Program-made: the position numbers and the translations under genes | The notes under the pieces: model-generated | What the model was told of the DNA's origin: nothing | The model's input: only the letters and a program-made list of their open reading frames with translations | Database searches by the model: none | DNA from: Bacteroidales bacterium | GTDB taxonomy: Bacteria; Bacteroidota; Bacteroidia; Bacteroidales; GWA2-32-17 | DNA: 55,952 bases | NCBI GenBank assembly: GCA_013314715.1 | Contig: JABUFC010000021.1 | Coordinates: forward strand, 1-55,952 | Direction of reading: 5' to 3' | Shown: positions 1-8,223 of the stretch, piece by piece | Position numbering within the stretch: position 1 is the first letter of the stretch | How the letters are laid out: every line of letters begins with the position of its first letter

Positions 1-259
1 TAGCACCTTCGTATTGAATATCACCGTTTTGTTGAACTAATTTTAACTTAGTTTGAGCATTTATTTTGTCTTTTAGAGCTTCAGTAAATACATTACTTAA
101 CGAAGGATTGACAAGGGTTGCTTGATTCTGAAAAAAATCAACACTAAATGTTTGTGTATCAGCAGAATATGATGCACCTGAAAAAGTATAATTTATCTTA
201 CAAGAAGAGAATCCCACCAAACAAGCAATAATAAAAATCAAATATGTTTTAGTATTCAT
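1..259 (-). CDS. lptE: LptE-like lipoprotein (partial, C-terminus outside window)
   Basis: Only the first 86 or so codons are present; the gene runs off the left edge. The start ATG is at 259. The product begins with a short hydrophobic signal peptide ending in a lipobox (GFSSC, Cys20), so it should be an outer-membrane lipoprotein. The following stretch (FSGASYSADTQTFSVDFF, then NPSLSNVFTEALKDK) fits the Bacteroidota LptE family, the lipoprotein plug of the LptD translocon that delivers lipopolysaccharide to the cell surface. It starts 3 nt after the stop of the upstream sigma-54-type regulator, so the two are probably co-transcribed, an order common in this phylum. Family assignment is from sequence pattern. 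Confidence 0.75.
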   Translation of the reverse strand, partial: MNTKTYLIFIIACLVGFSSCKINYTFSGASYSADTQTFSVDFFQNQATLVNPSLSNVFTEALKDKINAQTKLKLVQQNGDIQYEGA

Positions 260-262
260 AAA

Positions 263-1468
263 CTACAATTCGTATTCTTTAATTTTTCTGTAAAGTGTTC
301 GTTCGCTAATGCCCAATTCTTGAGCGGCTAATTTTCGTTTTCCGTTATGCTTTTGGAGTGCCTTTTTAATCATTTCTTTTTCTTTTTCTTGTAGCGATAA
401 TGTTTCGTCTTCGAGAATTTCAGTATCTTGAATATTTTCGTCAATAGGTATTTTTGTTAAATCAGAATTGGTTATAACATTTACATTCTCTTTATAAATA
501 GGCGCAATATGAGCATTGGCTGTGTGCCCTAATGCACTTTCGTGCATTAACTCGTGAACTTGCTTTTTTAACTCAGCCATATCTTTTCGCATATCGAACA
601 AGATTTGGAATAAAATTTCGCGTTCGGTATTAAAAGTTTTTTGGTCAACAAAATCATTGCTAACAAGTGCGGGCAATTTCGAATTAAAAGCATCGGGTAA
701 ATATTTTTTTAAGGTGGACGCGTCTATTTCTCGTTCTTGTTCAATAATAGATATTTGTTCGACAATATTTTTCATTTGACGTACATTACCGGGCCACGAA
801 TAGTTGAGCAAAACTTGTTGCGCATCGGGTAAAAAACGCAAAGCCGGCATGCGATATTTTTCAGCAAAATCAGCAGCAAACTTACGAGCTAAGAGCAAAA
901 TATCGTCTCCACGTTCGCGTAATGGTGGAATTGTTATTGGAATAGTGCTCAAACGATAGAACAAATCTTCACGAAAACGACCTGTTTGAATAGCTCGATG
1001 TAAATCGACATTGGTGGCAGCAACAACTCTCACGTTTGTTTTCTGAGGTGTACTGCTTCCTACTTTAAAAAATTCACCTGTTTCGAGTACTCGCAACAAA
1101 CGAGCTTGAGTTGCTAAAGGCATTTCGGCAACCTCATCTAAAAAAATCGTTCCTTTATCGGCGACTTCAAAATAACCTTTACGTTTATCGGTAGCACCTG
1201 TAAACGAACCTTTTTCGTGACCAAACAGTTCAGAATCGATGGTTCCTTCAGGTATTGCACCACAGTTTACCGCAATATATACATTGTGTTTACGAGGACT
1301 AAATTGATGTATAATTTGTGGAAATACTTCTTTACCGGTTCCACTTTCACCGGTTATTAATACACTCAACTCCGTTGAGGCGACTTGTACAGCAACTTCA
1401 ATTGCCCTATTTAAAGCAGGCGCATTACCTATAATACCAAAACGGTTTTTTATGGTTTGTAATTCCAT
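263..1468 (-). CDS. Sigma-54-type AAA+ transcriptional activator without receiver domain
   Basis: A 401-residue NtrC-family activator consisting of the AAA+ domain and a Fis-type DNA-binding domain, with no N-terminal receiver or other sensor. Visible motifs are Walker A GESGTGKE (residues 40-47), the sigma-54 contact loop GSFTGA (87-92, with Ser in place of the usual Ala of GAFTGA) and Walker B GTIFLDE (106-112). A C-terminal helix-turn-helix lies near residues 365-398 (RKLAAQELGISERTLYRKI). Proteins of this family hydrolyse ATP to open sigma-54 promoters. Without a sensor domain, control is probably by its own expression or a partner protein. It lies immediately upstream of lptE, which suggests an envelope role, but its targets cannot be read here. 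Confidence 0.88.
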   Translation of the reverse strand: MELQTIKNRFGIIGNAPALNRAIEVAVQVASTELSVLITGESGTGKEVFPQIIHQFSPRKHNVYIAVNCGAIPEGTIDSELFGHEKGSFTGATDKRKGYFEVADKGTIFLDEVAEMPLATQARLLRVLETGEFFKVGSSTPQKTNVRVVAATNVDLHRAIQTGRFREDLFYRLSTIPITIPPLRERGDDILLLARKFAADFAEKYRMPALRFLPDAQQVLLNYSWPGNVRQMKNIVEQISIIEQEREIDASTLKKYLPDAFNSKLPALVSNDFVDQKTFNTEREILFQILFDMRKDMAELKKQVHELMHESALGHTANAHIAPIYKENVNVITNSDLTKIPIDENIQDTEILEDETLSLQEKEKEMIKKALQKHNGKRKLAAQELGISERTLYRKIKEYEL

Positions 1469-1522
1469 TCAATCTATTTTAAAACTGACAAAATTACAAA
1501 TTATTGACAAAAAAGCATGTTT

Positions 1523-2434
1523 TTAAAGTAAAATTTTTAGCAAAGTCCGAATGCTTAATCCAATAATAATCACCCCCACTAAATACATTGCCCAACGACT
1601 ATTTATTTTATGACAAAGAAAGGCAGCTAAAGGAGCAGCCAAAATTCCGCCTAAAAGCAAACCTAAAATAATAGTCCAATGCTTAATACCAATTATCATC
1701 GTAAAAATGCTTGATGATGCAATGGTAACTAAAAACTCAGCTGCATTCACCGTACCTATGGTAATTTTTGGATCTTTACCTGTTCCTACTAAGGTGGTGG
1801 TAACTACAGGTCCCCATCCCCCACCACCCGATGCATCAACAAAACCACCAATTAAACCTAAAATCGAATATTTTTTAAACTTTTTTGAGTCGATGTTAAT
1901 CTTTTTATAAGCTTTGTATATTATTCTAACTCCCATTAAAAACAAGTAAATAGTAATGTATGGCTTTAACAAATTGCCATCGAAAGATGACAAAAAATAC
2001 GCACCCAAAATAGCTCCTATTACACCCGGTAAAGCTAATTGCAGAAACAACTGTTTATCAACATTTTTAAACTTCCAATGCGATAAACCAGAAATACCCG
2101 AAGTAAAAATTTCGGCTGTATGAACGCTTGCACTTGATATTATTGGCGAGACTCCAGTTGAGATTAGAAAACTTGTAGAGCTTACACCATAAGCCATTCC
2201 TAATGTCCCATCAATAAGCTGTGCAAAAAAGCCAACCAAAATATAGAGGTAGATATGAGTAGAAAAATTTTGTGCTAAAAACATTTTAAAATCCACATAG
2301 CTTATCACACCAAACACATATATCAATAAAAAAACAGAGATCGCTAACAAAGCGAACAAAATACCGGTCAACATAGCATACCATTGCCATAATGATTTTA
2401 ATGTAATATTTTTTTCGGTCATTTTTTTTTGCAA
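1523..2434 (-). CDS. TauE/SafE-family permease (sulfite/organosulfonate exporter type)
   Basis: A very hydrophobic protein of about 300 residues with roughly eight predicted membrane segments. It carries the TauE/SafE pattern twice: AQLIDGTLGMAYGVSSTSFL in the first half and GLIGGFVDASGGGGWGPVV in the second, the pseudo-repeat expected of the family. Members export sulfite, sulfoacetate or related anions, or act as sulfur-compound permeases; the substrate here cannot be deduced. Two starts are possible: ATG at 2434 or the in-frame ATG at 2422 (MTEKN), the second leaving a more usual N-terminus. It is transcribed away from the divergent TonB receptor gene and appears monocistronic. Confidence 0.85.
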   Translation of the reverse strand: MQKKMTEKNITLKSLWQWYAMLTGILFALLAISVFLLIYVFGVISYVDFKMFLAQNFSTHIYLYILVGFFAQLIDGTLGMAYGVSSTSFLISTGVSPIISSASVHTAEIFTSGISGLSHWKFKNVDKQLFLQLALPGVIGAILGAYFLSSFDGNLLKPYITIYLFLMGVRIIYKAYKKINIDSKKFKKYSILGLIGGFVDASGGGGWGPVVTTTLVGTGKDPKITIGTVNAAEFLVTIASSSIFTMIIGIKHWTIILGLLLGGILAAPLAAFLCHKINSRWAMYLVGVIIIGLSIRTLLKILL

Positions 2435-2562
2435 ATATACACCATTTCTCTATATATTATATAGACTTTTAATAAAATTATTAAGGCATTTAGTAATGAA
2501 TCATTTTTTCATTTGTAATAAAACTTTTACCTTTACCATTGAGAACTTTTATGTATCTATAA

Positions 2563-4935
2563 ATGAAAACTATTGGTATTTTAACATTATTTCTTTTTAC
2601 TACCATGCTTGCTGTATCACAACGCTACACTATTAGTGGTTACATTAGCGATGTAAAAACCGGCGAAAAACTTATAGCAGCTTCCGTTTATGATACCATT
2701 AGTAAAAAAGGAGCAATTACCAATAATTATGGTTTTTATAGCCTAACGCTTCCCGAAGGCAAGGTAGCACTTATTGTTTCGTATGTAGGCTATTCGCTAA
2801 AAACTGATGTATTTGAACTTAAGAGTAATATTGTAAAAAACATAATGCTCAATCCAACAATTGAATTAAAAGAGGTTGAAATAGTTGCCGAACGAGCAAA
2901 ACATGTAGAATCGAGCCAAATGAGCATGACACAAATCCCTATTCAAACCATAAAATCGTTGCCTGTATTTTTCAGCGAAGCCGATATACTAAAAACCATT
3001 CAGCTATTGCCCGGTGTACAATCGGGAGGCGAAGGAACATCAGGGTTATACGTACGCGGAGGAGGACCTGACCAAAATTTAATCCTGCTCGATGGAGTGC
3101 CGGTTTATAATTGCGATCATCTTTTTGGCTTTTTCTCTGTATTTAATTCCGATGCTATTCAAAATGTTACCTTAATCAAGGGTGGATTCCCTGCCCGCTA
3201 CGGAGGTCGTTTATCGTCAGTGCTCGATATTCGAATGAAAGAAGGTAACCTAAACGAATATCATGGCACATTCTCCATTGGCTTAATATCTTCTAAATTT
3301 ATGATGGAAGGACCGTTGATCAAGAAAAAATCTTCGTTTGTAGTATCGGCACGCAGAACCTACATCGACATTTTGGCACAACCCATTATCCGTTCTGCCG
3401 GTGATGGAACTTCCGGAGGATATTACTTCTACGATGTTAATACTAAGCTCAACTATATTTTTAGCGACACCAACCGTTTATTTTTAAGTATATATTTAGG
3501 AAATGATAAAGCTTATTCAAAAATAAAAGACCAATACAACGATAATGGAATTAATTATGAAAACAAAGAAAAAGCTTCGTTGAGTTGGGGCAATATAATA
3601 ACCGCTCTTCGTTGGAACCATTTGTTCACACCTAAGCTTTTTAGCAATGTTACTGCAACTTTTAGTCGCTATCGTTTTCAGGTAGGCATGGAAAGTAATA
3701 CTCAACAAAACAACAATGGAAGCATTTCAAAATCGTCGTTTGCATATAAATATTTTTCGGGAATATATGATTTTGCTGGTAAGATAGACTTCGATTACCA
3801 TCCATCGCCCAACCACAATATTATTTTTGGAGCATCGGAAATCTATCACACCTTTTCGCCCGGTGTAAATGTATTTAAAGGGGAAGAAAACAACGACCCC
3901 ACTACAAAAATTGATACCAGCTTTGGCAATTCCAATATTTTTGCACACGAAATTGCCTTATTTATAGAAGATGATATCACCATTAACGCCCTTTTAAAGG
4001 CTAATATTGGAATTCATCAAAGCATGTTTTTGGTGCGCAATAAATTTTATTCTAACACCCAACCGCGTCTATCGCTCCGCTATTTGATGCACGAAAAATG
4101 GTCGCTCAAAGCTGCGTATTCGCAAATGAATCAATACATCAACCTGCTAAGCAATAGCGGCATTGGTTTGCCAACCGACTTATGGCTACCCTCTACCAAC
4201 CGCATTAAACCTCAAGCCTCTCAGCAATGGGCATTAGGAATATTTAATGTCCCAGCCAAGGGATTTGAAGCTAGCATCGAAGGCTATTACAAAACAATGA
4301 AGAATCTTATAGAATACAAAGAGGGTGCAACCTTTTTCTCCGAAGGCGAATCGTGGGAAGATAAAATCGAAATGGGCAATGGTTGGGCATACGGAGCAGA
4401 GTTTTTTTTTAAAAAAAACAAAGGAAAAACAACAGGATGGATTGGCTACACCCTTGCATGGTCGTGGCGTAAATTCGAAAAACTTAATTTTGGCAAATCA
4501 TTCCCCTACCGATACGACCGCAGACACGACATTAGTATAGCCATAACTCATTTCATTAACGAAAAAATCGACATCGGGGTTGTTTGGGTTTATGGCACGG
4601 GAAATGCCGTATCATTGCCCATTGAGCAATATCCAATGCTTGAATTTCCATCTATGCCACAAAATGGATATTATTATGAACCAAATATGGTCGAATATTA
4701 TGATGGCAGAAACGGATTCAGAATGCCGCCTTATCATCGCCTCGACCTTAGCTTTAATATGCACAAAAAACTAAAAAGAGCCGAACGCACGTGGAGTATT
4801 GGCATTTACAACGTTTATAATCGCAAAAATCCCTATTATCTATACTTTAGTTACGACGAACAAGGCAATAAACGATTAACACAAATAAGCTTGTTCCCAA
4901 TTATTCCATCATTTTCGTATAATTTAACATTTTAA
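2563..4935 (+). CDS. TonB-dependent outer-membrane receptor with carboxypeptidase-like N-terminal domain
   Basis: A 790-residue outer-membrane protein. A signal peptide covers residues 1-20, followed by a CarboxypepD_reg-like beta-sandwich (about 22-107, starting YTISGYISDVKTGEKL). The plug domain follows, recognisable by LPGVQSGGEGTSGLYVRGG and LILLDGVPVYN, then a C-terminal 22-strand-type barrel ending in an aromatic residue (YNLTF). This is the receptor type commonly paired with a DUF4249 lipoprotein, which is exactly the next gene, rather than a SusC/SusD pair. Substrate unknown. A weak Bacteroidota-type -7 element, TACCTTTA, sits at 2528-2535. Confidence 0.9.
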   Translation: MKTIGILTLFLFTTMLAVSQRYTISGYISDVKTGEKLIAASVYDTISKKGAITNNYGFYSLTLPEGKVALIVSYVGYSLKTDVFELKSNIVKNIMLNPTIELKEVEIVAERAKHVESSQMSMTQIPIQTIKSLPVFFSEADILKTIQLLPGVQSGGEGTSGLYVRGGGPDQNLILLDGVPVYNCDHLFGFFSVFNSDAIQNVTLIKGGFPARYGGRLSSVLDIRMKEGNLNEYHGTFSIGLISSKFMMEGPLIKKKSSFVVSARRTYIDILAQPIIRSAGDGTSGGYYFYDVNTKLNYIFSDTNRLFLSIYLGNDKAYSKIKDQYNDNGINYENKEKASLSWGNIITALRWNHLFTPKLFSNVTATFSRYRFQVGMESNTQQNNNGSISKSSFAYKYFSGIYDFAGKIDFDYHPSPNHNIIFGASEIYHTFSPGVNVFKGEENNDPTTKIDTSFGNSNIFAHEIALFIEDDITINALLKANIGIHQSMFLVRNKFYSNTQPRLSLRYLMHEKWSLKAAYSQMNQYINLLSNSGIGLPTDLWLPSTNRIKPQASQQWALGIFNVPAKGFEASIEGYYKTMKNLIEYKEGATFFSEGESWEDKIEMGNGWAYGAEFFFKKNKGKTTGWIGYTLAWSWRKFEKLNFGKSFPYRYDRRHDISIAITHFINEKIDIGVVWVYGTGNAVSLPIEQYPMLEFPSMPQNGYYYEPNMVEYYDGRNGFRMPPYHRLDLSFNMHKKLKRAERTWSIGIYNVYNRKNPYYLYFSYDEQGNKRLTQISLFPIIPSFSYNLTF

Positions 4936-5077
4936 TATAAAAAGCCATGAGAACCAATGCTAACCAACCGAAAAAGACATTATCACTCACCAATAAGCCT
5001 TGCTCTTCATTCGAATGGCGTATTATATCTCTTCATAATGACATGAACCTTAATTTTAGAAATAAAAATAATTGCAG

Positions 5078-5920
5078 ATGAAAACAACACTTATGAAAAT
5101 TATAACATTATTGACCATTTTGCCATTTTTTATGGCATGCAAAAAATACCTCGATATGGATATTATCGATAAAGGCCGTAAACCGGTTGTAAATGCATTG
5201 TTTATAGTCGATTCAGTACCTTCAGCAACTGTATTTCAAAGTACTCATATTTTAGATCCGGCGGAAAGCAATAATATTACAAATGCAAAATTTATAGCTA
5301 TATACAATCATCAAGTTTTTGATACATTATACTTTTCAAACACTTTAAATCAATATATAAGTTACAATCACATTATTCAAAGTAATGAAAAAATAAAAAT
5401 ACAGGTTGAAACAAATGTAGGAACCGTCGAATCAGAAATAACCACCCCTACCAAAATCCAATTTAATTCAGCTGACACCTTCCCTTATTATGGAAACTCA
5501 AGTACACGACAAGGTACCGAAATAAAATTAAGCTTTAACGATCCTTCGGCTACAAAAGATTATTACATTATTTATACTCTTATGGGCAATTATATTAACG
5601 CAACAGGGTATAATGGTAACGACCCTTCTATTGAAGAATTAAATAATCACCTTTTTATAGAAGACCTAACATTTAACGGCAAGCAAAAAAATATTTCGCT
5701 TATTTTTTACAACAATTTTGATGAATACATGTCAAATACACTTTGTATTTATTTGATGCATGTAGATGAACATTATTACAAATATGCATATTCGGCATAT
5801 AAACAACAGAATACAGGAATTTCACCTTTTTCAGAACCTGTTATGGTTTATAATAATATAAAAAACGGATATGGAATTTTTGGAACAGCAGCCATTAGCG
5901 TCATAAACATTAATTTTTAA
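5078..5920 (+). CDS. DUF4249-family lipoprotein, partner of the TonB receptor
   Basis: About 280 residues. The N-terminus (MKTTLMKIITLLTILPFF, then MACKK) is a lipoprotein signal with Cys after MA. I take ATG 5078 as start rather than the in-frame TTG at 5072; ATG 5093 is also possible. The body shows the DUF4249 pattern: a beta-rich N-terminal part on one theme (VNALFIVDSVPSATV), threonine-rich strands and a TEIKLSFNDPSATKDYYII block. DUF4249 proteins are surface or periplasmic lipoproteins encoded beside TonB receptors in Bacteroidota, probably assisting substrate capture. At 280 residues it is somewhat shorter than many members. Function beyond that is not established. Confidence 0.75.
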   Translation: MKTTLMKIITLLTILPFFMACKKYLDMDIIDKGRKPVVNALFIVDSVPSATVFQSTHILDPAESNNITNAKFIAIYNHQVFDTLYFSNTLNQYISYNHIIQSNEKIKIQVETNVGTVESEITTPTKIQFNSADTFPYYGNSSTRQGTEIKLSFNDPSATKDYYIIYTLMGNYINATGYNGNDPSIEELNNHLFIEDLTFNGKQKNISLIFYNNFDEYMSNTLCIYLMHVDEHYYKYAYSAYKQQNTGISPFSEPVMVYNNIKNGYGIFGTAAISVININF

Positions 5921-6277
5921 ATTGGTACTTTCTATTTATCATTATAAGTCATTGATTGAATAAATTTATTTGATTATTGACGCCTTTAAAACTTTTCGAT
6001 ATGTGAGCTAACTAAATTTTATAAAGAACTCATTAAATATTAAAATTATCAAACAAATAGTGGACAAAAAAACGAGTACTGAACTCTTTTTTTTTTCATA
6101 AATAAATCATCGATATAAAACTTGAAAAAATAACAACTTCTCATATTCAATTCATTTATAAATCGTATGTTTTCGATATTAGTTTACAAACAAATATGAG
6201 CTTTAAAATAGAATCTTAAGCTTAACAATTGAATTAAAATTTACATAAAACTATTTTTAAATTTTCAAATTAAAACA
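5921..6277. other. AT-rich intergenic region between DUF4249 gene and malic enzyme
   Basis: No convincing reading frame or RNA gene. The only structure seen is a short GAGT/ACTC hairpin followed by a T run (listed separately) and the malic enzyme promoter at its right end. Confidence 0.6.
6066..6097 (+). terminator. Possible intrinsic terminator after the DUF4249 gene
   Basis: GAGT (6074-6077) pairs with ACTC (6083-6086) across a 5-nt loop. The stem is flanked by an A run on the left and about ten T on the right, which can extend it. It is short and lies about 150 nt after the stop codon, so the call is weak. Confidence 0.35.
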
Positions 6278-6285
6278 TACCTTTG
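6278..6285 (+). promoter_or_regulatory. Bacteroidota-type -7 element TACCTTTG upstream of malic enzyme
   Basis: TACCTTTG matches the TAnnTTTG consensus exactly. A T run about 19 nt upstream can serve as a degenerate -33 element. Predicted transcription start is around 6291, giving a leader of under 20 nt. Confidence 0.55.
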
Positions 6286-6307
6286 CTATTATAAAAACAG
6301 AATAATT

Positions 6308-7765
6308 ATGGGAAAAATAAATATGAATTTAGACAATCTTGATGCCGTTTTGTCTGAAAAATTAAACGAAGCTCAAAAAGCCAAAGCAAAAACCATATTT
6401 TTAAAAAAATTAGCAGAATTATCGCATAAATATTATAAAGGTAAAATAGTAACGATGCCAAAAGCCCCAGTTCCGGGTTTTAATTGGTTTAATGTTTGGT
6501 ACACACCGGGCGTTTCAGTAGTGTCAACCAGCATTCGTGACAATAACGATGCTTCATTCGATTTAACTAACCGTGGCAATTTAGTTGCCGTAGTTAGCGA
6601 TTCAACCCGCGTATTAGGCGATGGCGATTGTACACCCTCAGGCGGCTTAGGCGTTATGGAAGGCAAAGCTTTTTTAATGAAATATTTAGGCGGAGTGGAT
6701 GGTATAGCCTTATGTATCAATAGCAAAGACGCCAATGGCAACCCCGATGCACAAAAAATCATAGATTTTGTTAAAATGCTTGAACCAAGCGTAGGAGCTG
6801 TTAATTTAGAAGATATATCGCAACCCAATTGTTTTAAGGTATTAGATGAATTACGCGAAGAATGCGAAATACCCGTTTGGCACGATGATGCTCAGGGAAC
6901 TGCCAGCGTTACTCTAGCGGGTGTTATTAATGCACTAAAACTTACTAATCGCAATATAAACGACACTAAATTTGTTTTGTTTGGTGCAGGAGCATCAAAT
7001 ACAACAATAGCTCGTTTGTTGATAGCCGACGGTGCCGACCCCAACAAAATGATAATATTCGACTCCAAAGGTGGTTTGCATCGTAGTCGCAAAGATATTG
7101 AAGCCGATACCCGTTATTATCGCAAATGGGAACTTTGCCTACAAACCAATCCCCAGCAAATCGATAAAATTGAAGATGCCATGAAAGGGGCAGATGTGCT
7201 AATTTCACTCTCTACGCCAGGACCCGATACAGTAAAGCAAGATTGGATTCGTTCTATGAATTCAAAATCAATTGTTTTTACATGTGCTAACCCTATTCCC
7301 GAAATTTATCCCTATGCTGCAAAAGAAGCAGGAGCCTATATTGTTGCTACCGGTAGAGGCGACTTCCCCAATCAAGTCAATAATTCACTTGGTTTTCCCG
7401 GTATTTTAAAAGGTGCTTTATTGGTTCGTGCACGTAAGATTACCGATAATATGGCAATTGCAGCGGCTCACTCATTGGCTAATTATGCCGAAAAGAATGG
7501 CATGCACCCCGACAAAATAGTTCCTACTATGGACGAAGCAGATGTTTTTCCTGTAGAGGCTGCCGACGTTGCTATTCAAGCCATTAAAGATGGAGTTGCT
7601 CGCATTCAAATGACTTGGGACGAAGCTTACACGATAGCCAAAAACGATATTGCTCATGCACGTAAAACCATACATCATTTAAGCGAACAAGGTTTTATCG
7701 AAATGCCACCACAACATTTAATTGACGAAGCATTAGAATTCACTTTTAATTCATTTAAAAAATGA
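6308..7765 (+). CDS. NAD(P)-dependent malic enzyme
   Basis: A 485-residue enzyme that oxidatively decarboxylates malate to pyruvate in the cytoplasm, supplying NAD(P)H. The N-terminal malic domain has WYTPGV, the catalytic Lys region GGLGVMEGK (Lys120), the metal ligands NLEDIS (Glu168, Asp169) and WHDDAQGT (Asp193, Asp194). The Rossmann domain has FGAGAS (225-230). It lacks the phosphotransacetylase-like extension of MaeB proteins, so it is the short form. The C-terminal 100 residues are helical. The last codon overlaps the ATG of the next gene (ATGA at 7762), pointing to translational coupling. Confidence 0.92.
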   Translation: MGKINMNLDNLDAVLSEKLNEAQKAKAKTIFLKKLAELSHKYYKGKIVTMPKAPVPGFNWFNVWYTPGVSVVSTSIRDNNDASFDLTNRGNLVAVVSDSTRVLGDGDCTPSGGLGVMEGKAFLMKYLGGVDGIALCINSKDANGNPDAQKIIDFVKMLEPSVGAVNLEDISQPNCFKVLDELREECEIPVWHDDAQGTASVTLAGVINALKLTNRNINDTKFVLFGAGASNTTIARLLIADGADPNKMIIFDSKGGLHRSRKDIEADTRYYRKWELCLQTNPQQIDKIEDAMKGADVLISLSTPGPDTVKQDWIRSMNSKSIVFTCANPIPEIYPYAAKEAGAYIVATGRGDFPNQVNNSLGFPGILKGALLVRARKITDNMAIAAAHSLANYAEKNGMHPDKIVPTMDEADVFPVEAADVAIQAIKDGVARIQMTWDEAYTIAKNDIAHARKTIHHLSEQGFIEMPPQHLIDEALEFTFNSFKK

Positions 7766-8202
7766 AAAATTTCAAACTGTTTAAAGTTAAAACCATCGAA
7801 AATTCATGGTTAATAGGAGTTAAAGGTAAACTATTCGATACTAAAGGCTTTTTTATCATCGATACCGGTGCACAGGTTAGTATGATAAATCGCTCGTATT
7901 GTAAAACCGAAAAAAACATAGATATTCAAGAGGTTGAAGTCATGGGAATATCGACTAATACTTTAGAAAACGTTGAACTTGCTAAACGTATTCCTATAAA
8001 ATTAACCCAACATAACTATACATTAAAAAAAGCACTTATTATGGACATTAACCATGTAACCGAAAAGTTTAAAAGCAATTACACCATTCTGGGGTTAATT
8101 GGCAATGATTTTTTACACGAAAACATAGCAACACTCGATTATTATTACATGGAAATGAATCTTAGACTTGATGATGATAATAAAGTAGGCTATATTATTT
8201 AG
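7762..8202 (+). CDS. Retropepsin-like aspartyl protease family protein
   Basis: A 146-residue protein with the single-lobe aspartyl protease signature: FIIDTGAQVSMIN with catalytic Asp34-Thr-Gly, and the downstream hydrophobic-Gly motif YTILGLIGNDFL (109-114) that forms the psi loop of clan AA enzymes. As in retropepsins the active enzyme would need to be a dimer. No signal peptide is visible, so a cytoplasmic location is likely. The start codon overlaps the malic enzyme stop (ATGA). Homologues are common in Bacteroidota as hypothetical clp-like or gag-polyprotein-type putative proteases; substrate unknown. Confidence 0.75.
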   Translation: MKNFKLFKVKTIENSWLIGVKGKLFDTKGFFIIDTGAQVSMINRSYCKTEKNIDIQEVEVMGISTNTLENVELAKRIPIKLTQHNYTLKKALIMDINHVTEKFKSNYTILGLIGNDFLHENIATLDYYYMEMNLRLDDDNKVGYII

Positions 8203-8223
8203 AAATTGATTAAAAATATATTT

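Noticed and set aside
4947-5081. 44-codon frame between the TonB receptor and DUF4249 genes, overlapping the latter's start by ATGA
   Set aside because: The composition is not protein-like, and I see no signal, family or conservation evidence; the overlap may be chance.
2563-5920. SusC/SusD nutrient uptake pair
   Set aside because: The second protein has the DUF4249 pattern, not a SusD/RagB fold, and no glycan enzymes are adjacent.
8206-8223. TTG start for the deiminase
   Set aside because: ATG 8224 gives a cleaner signal peptide. Similar TTG starts were set aside at 5072, 28625, 34480, 41071, 48201 and 54866.
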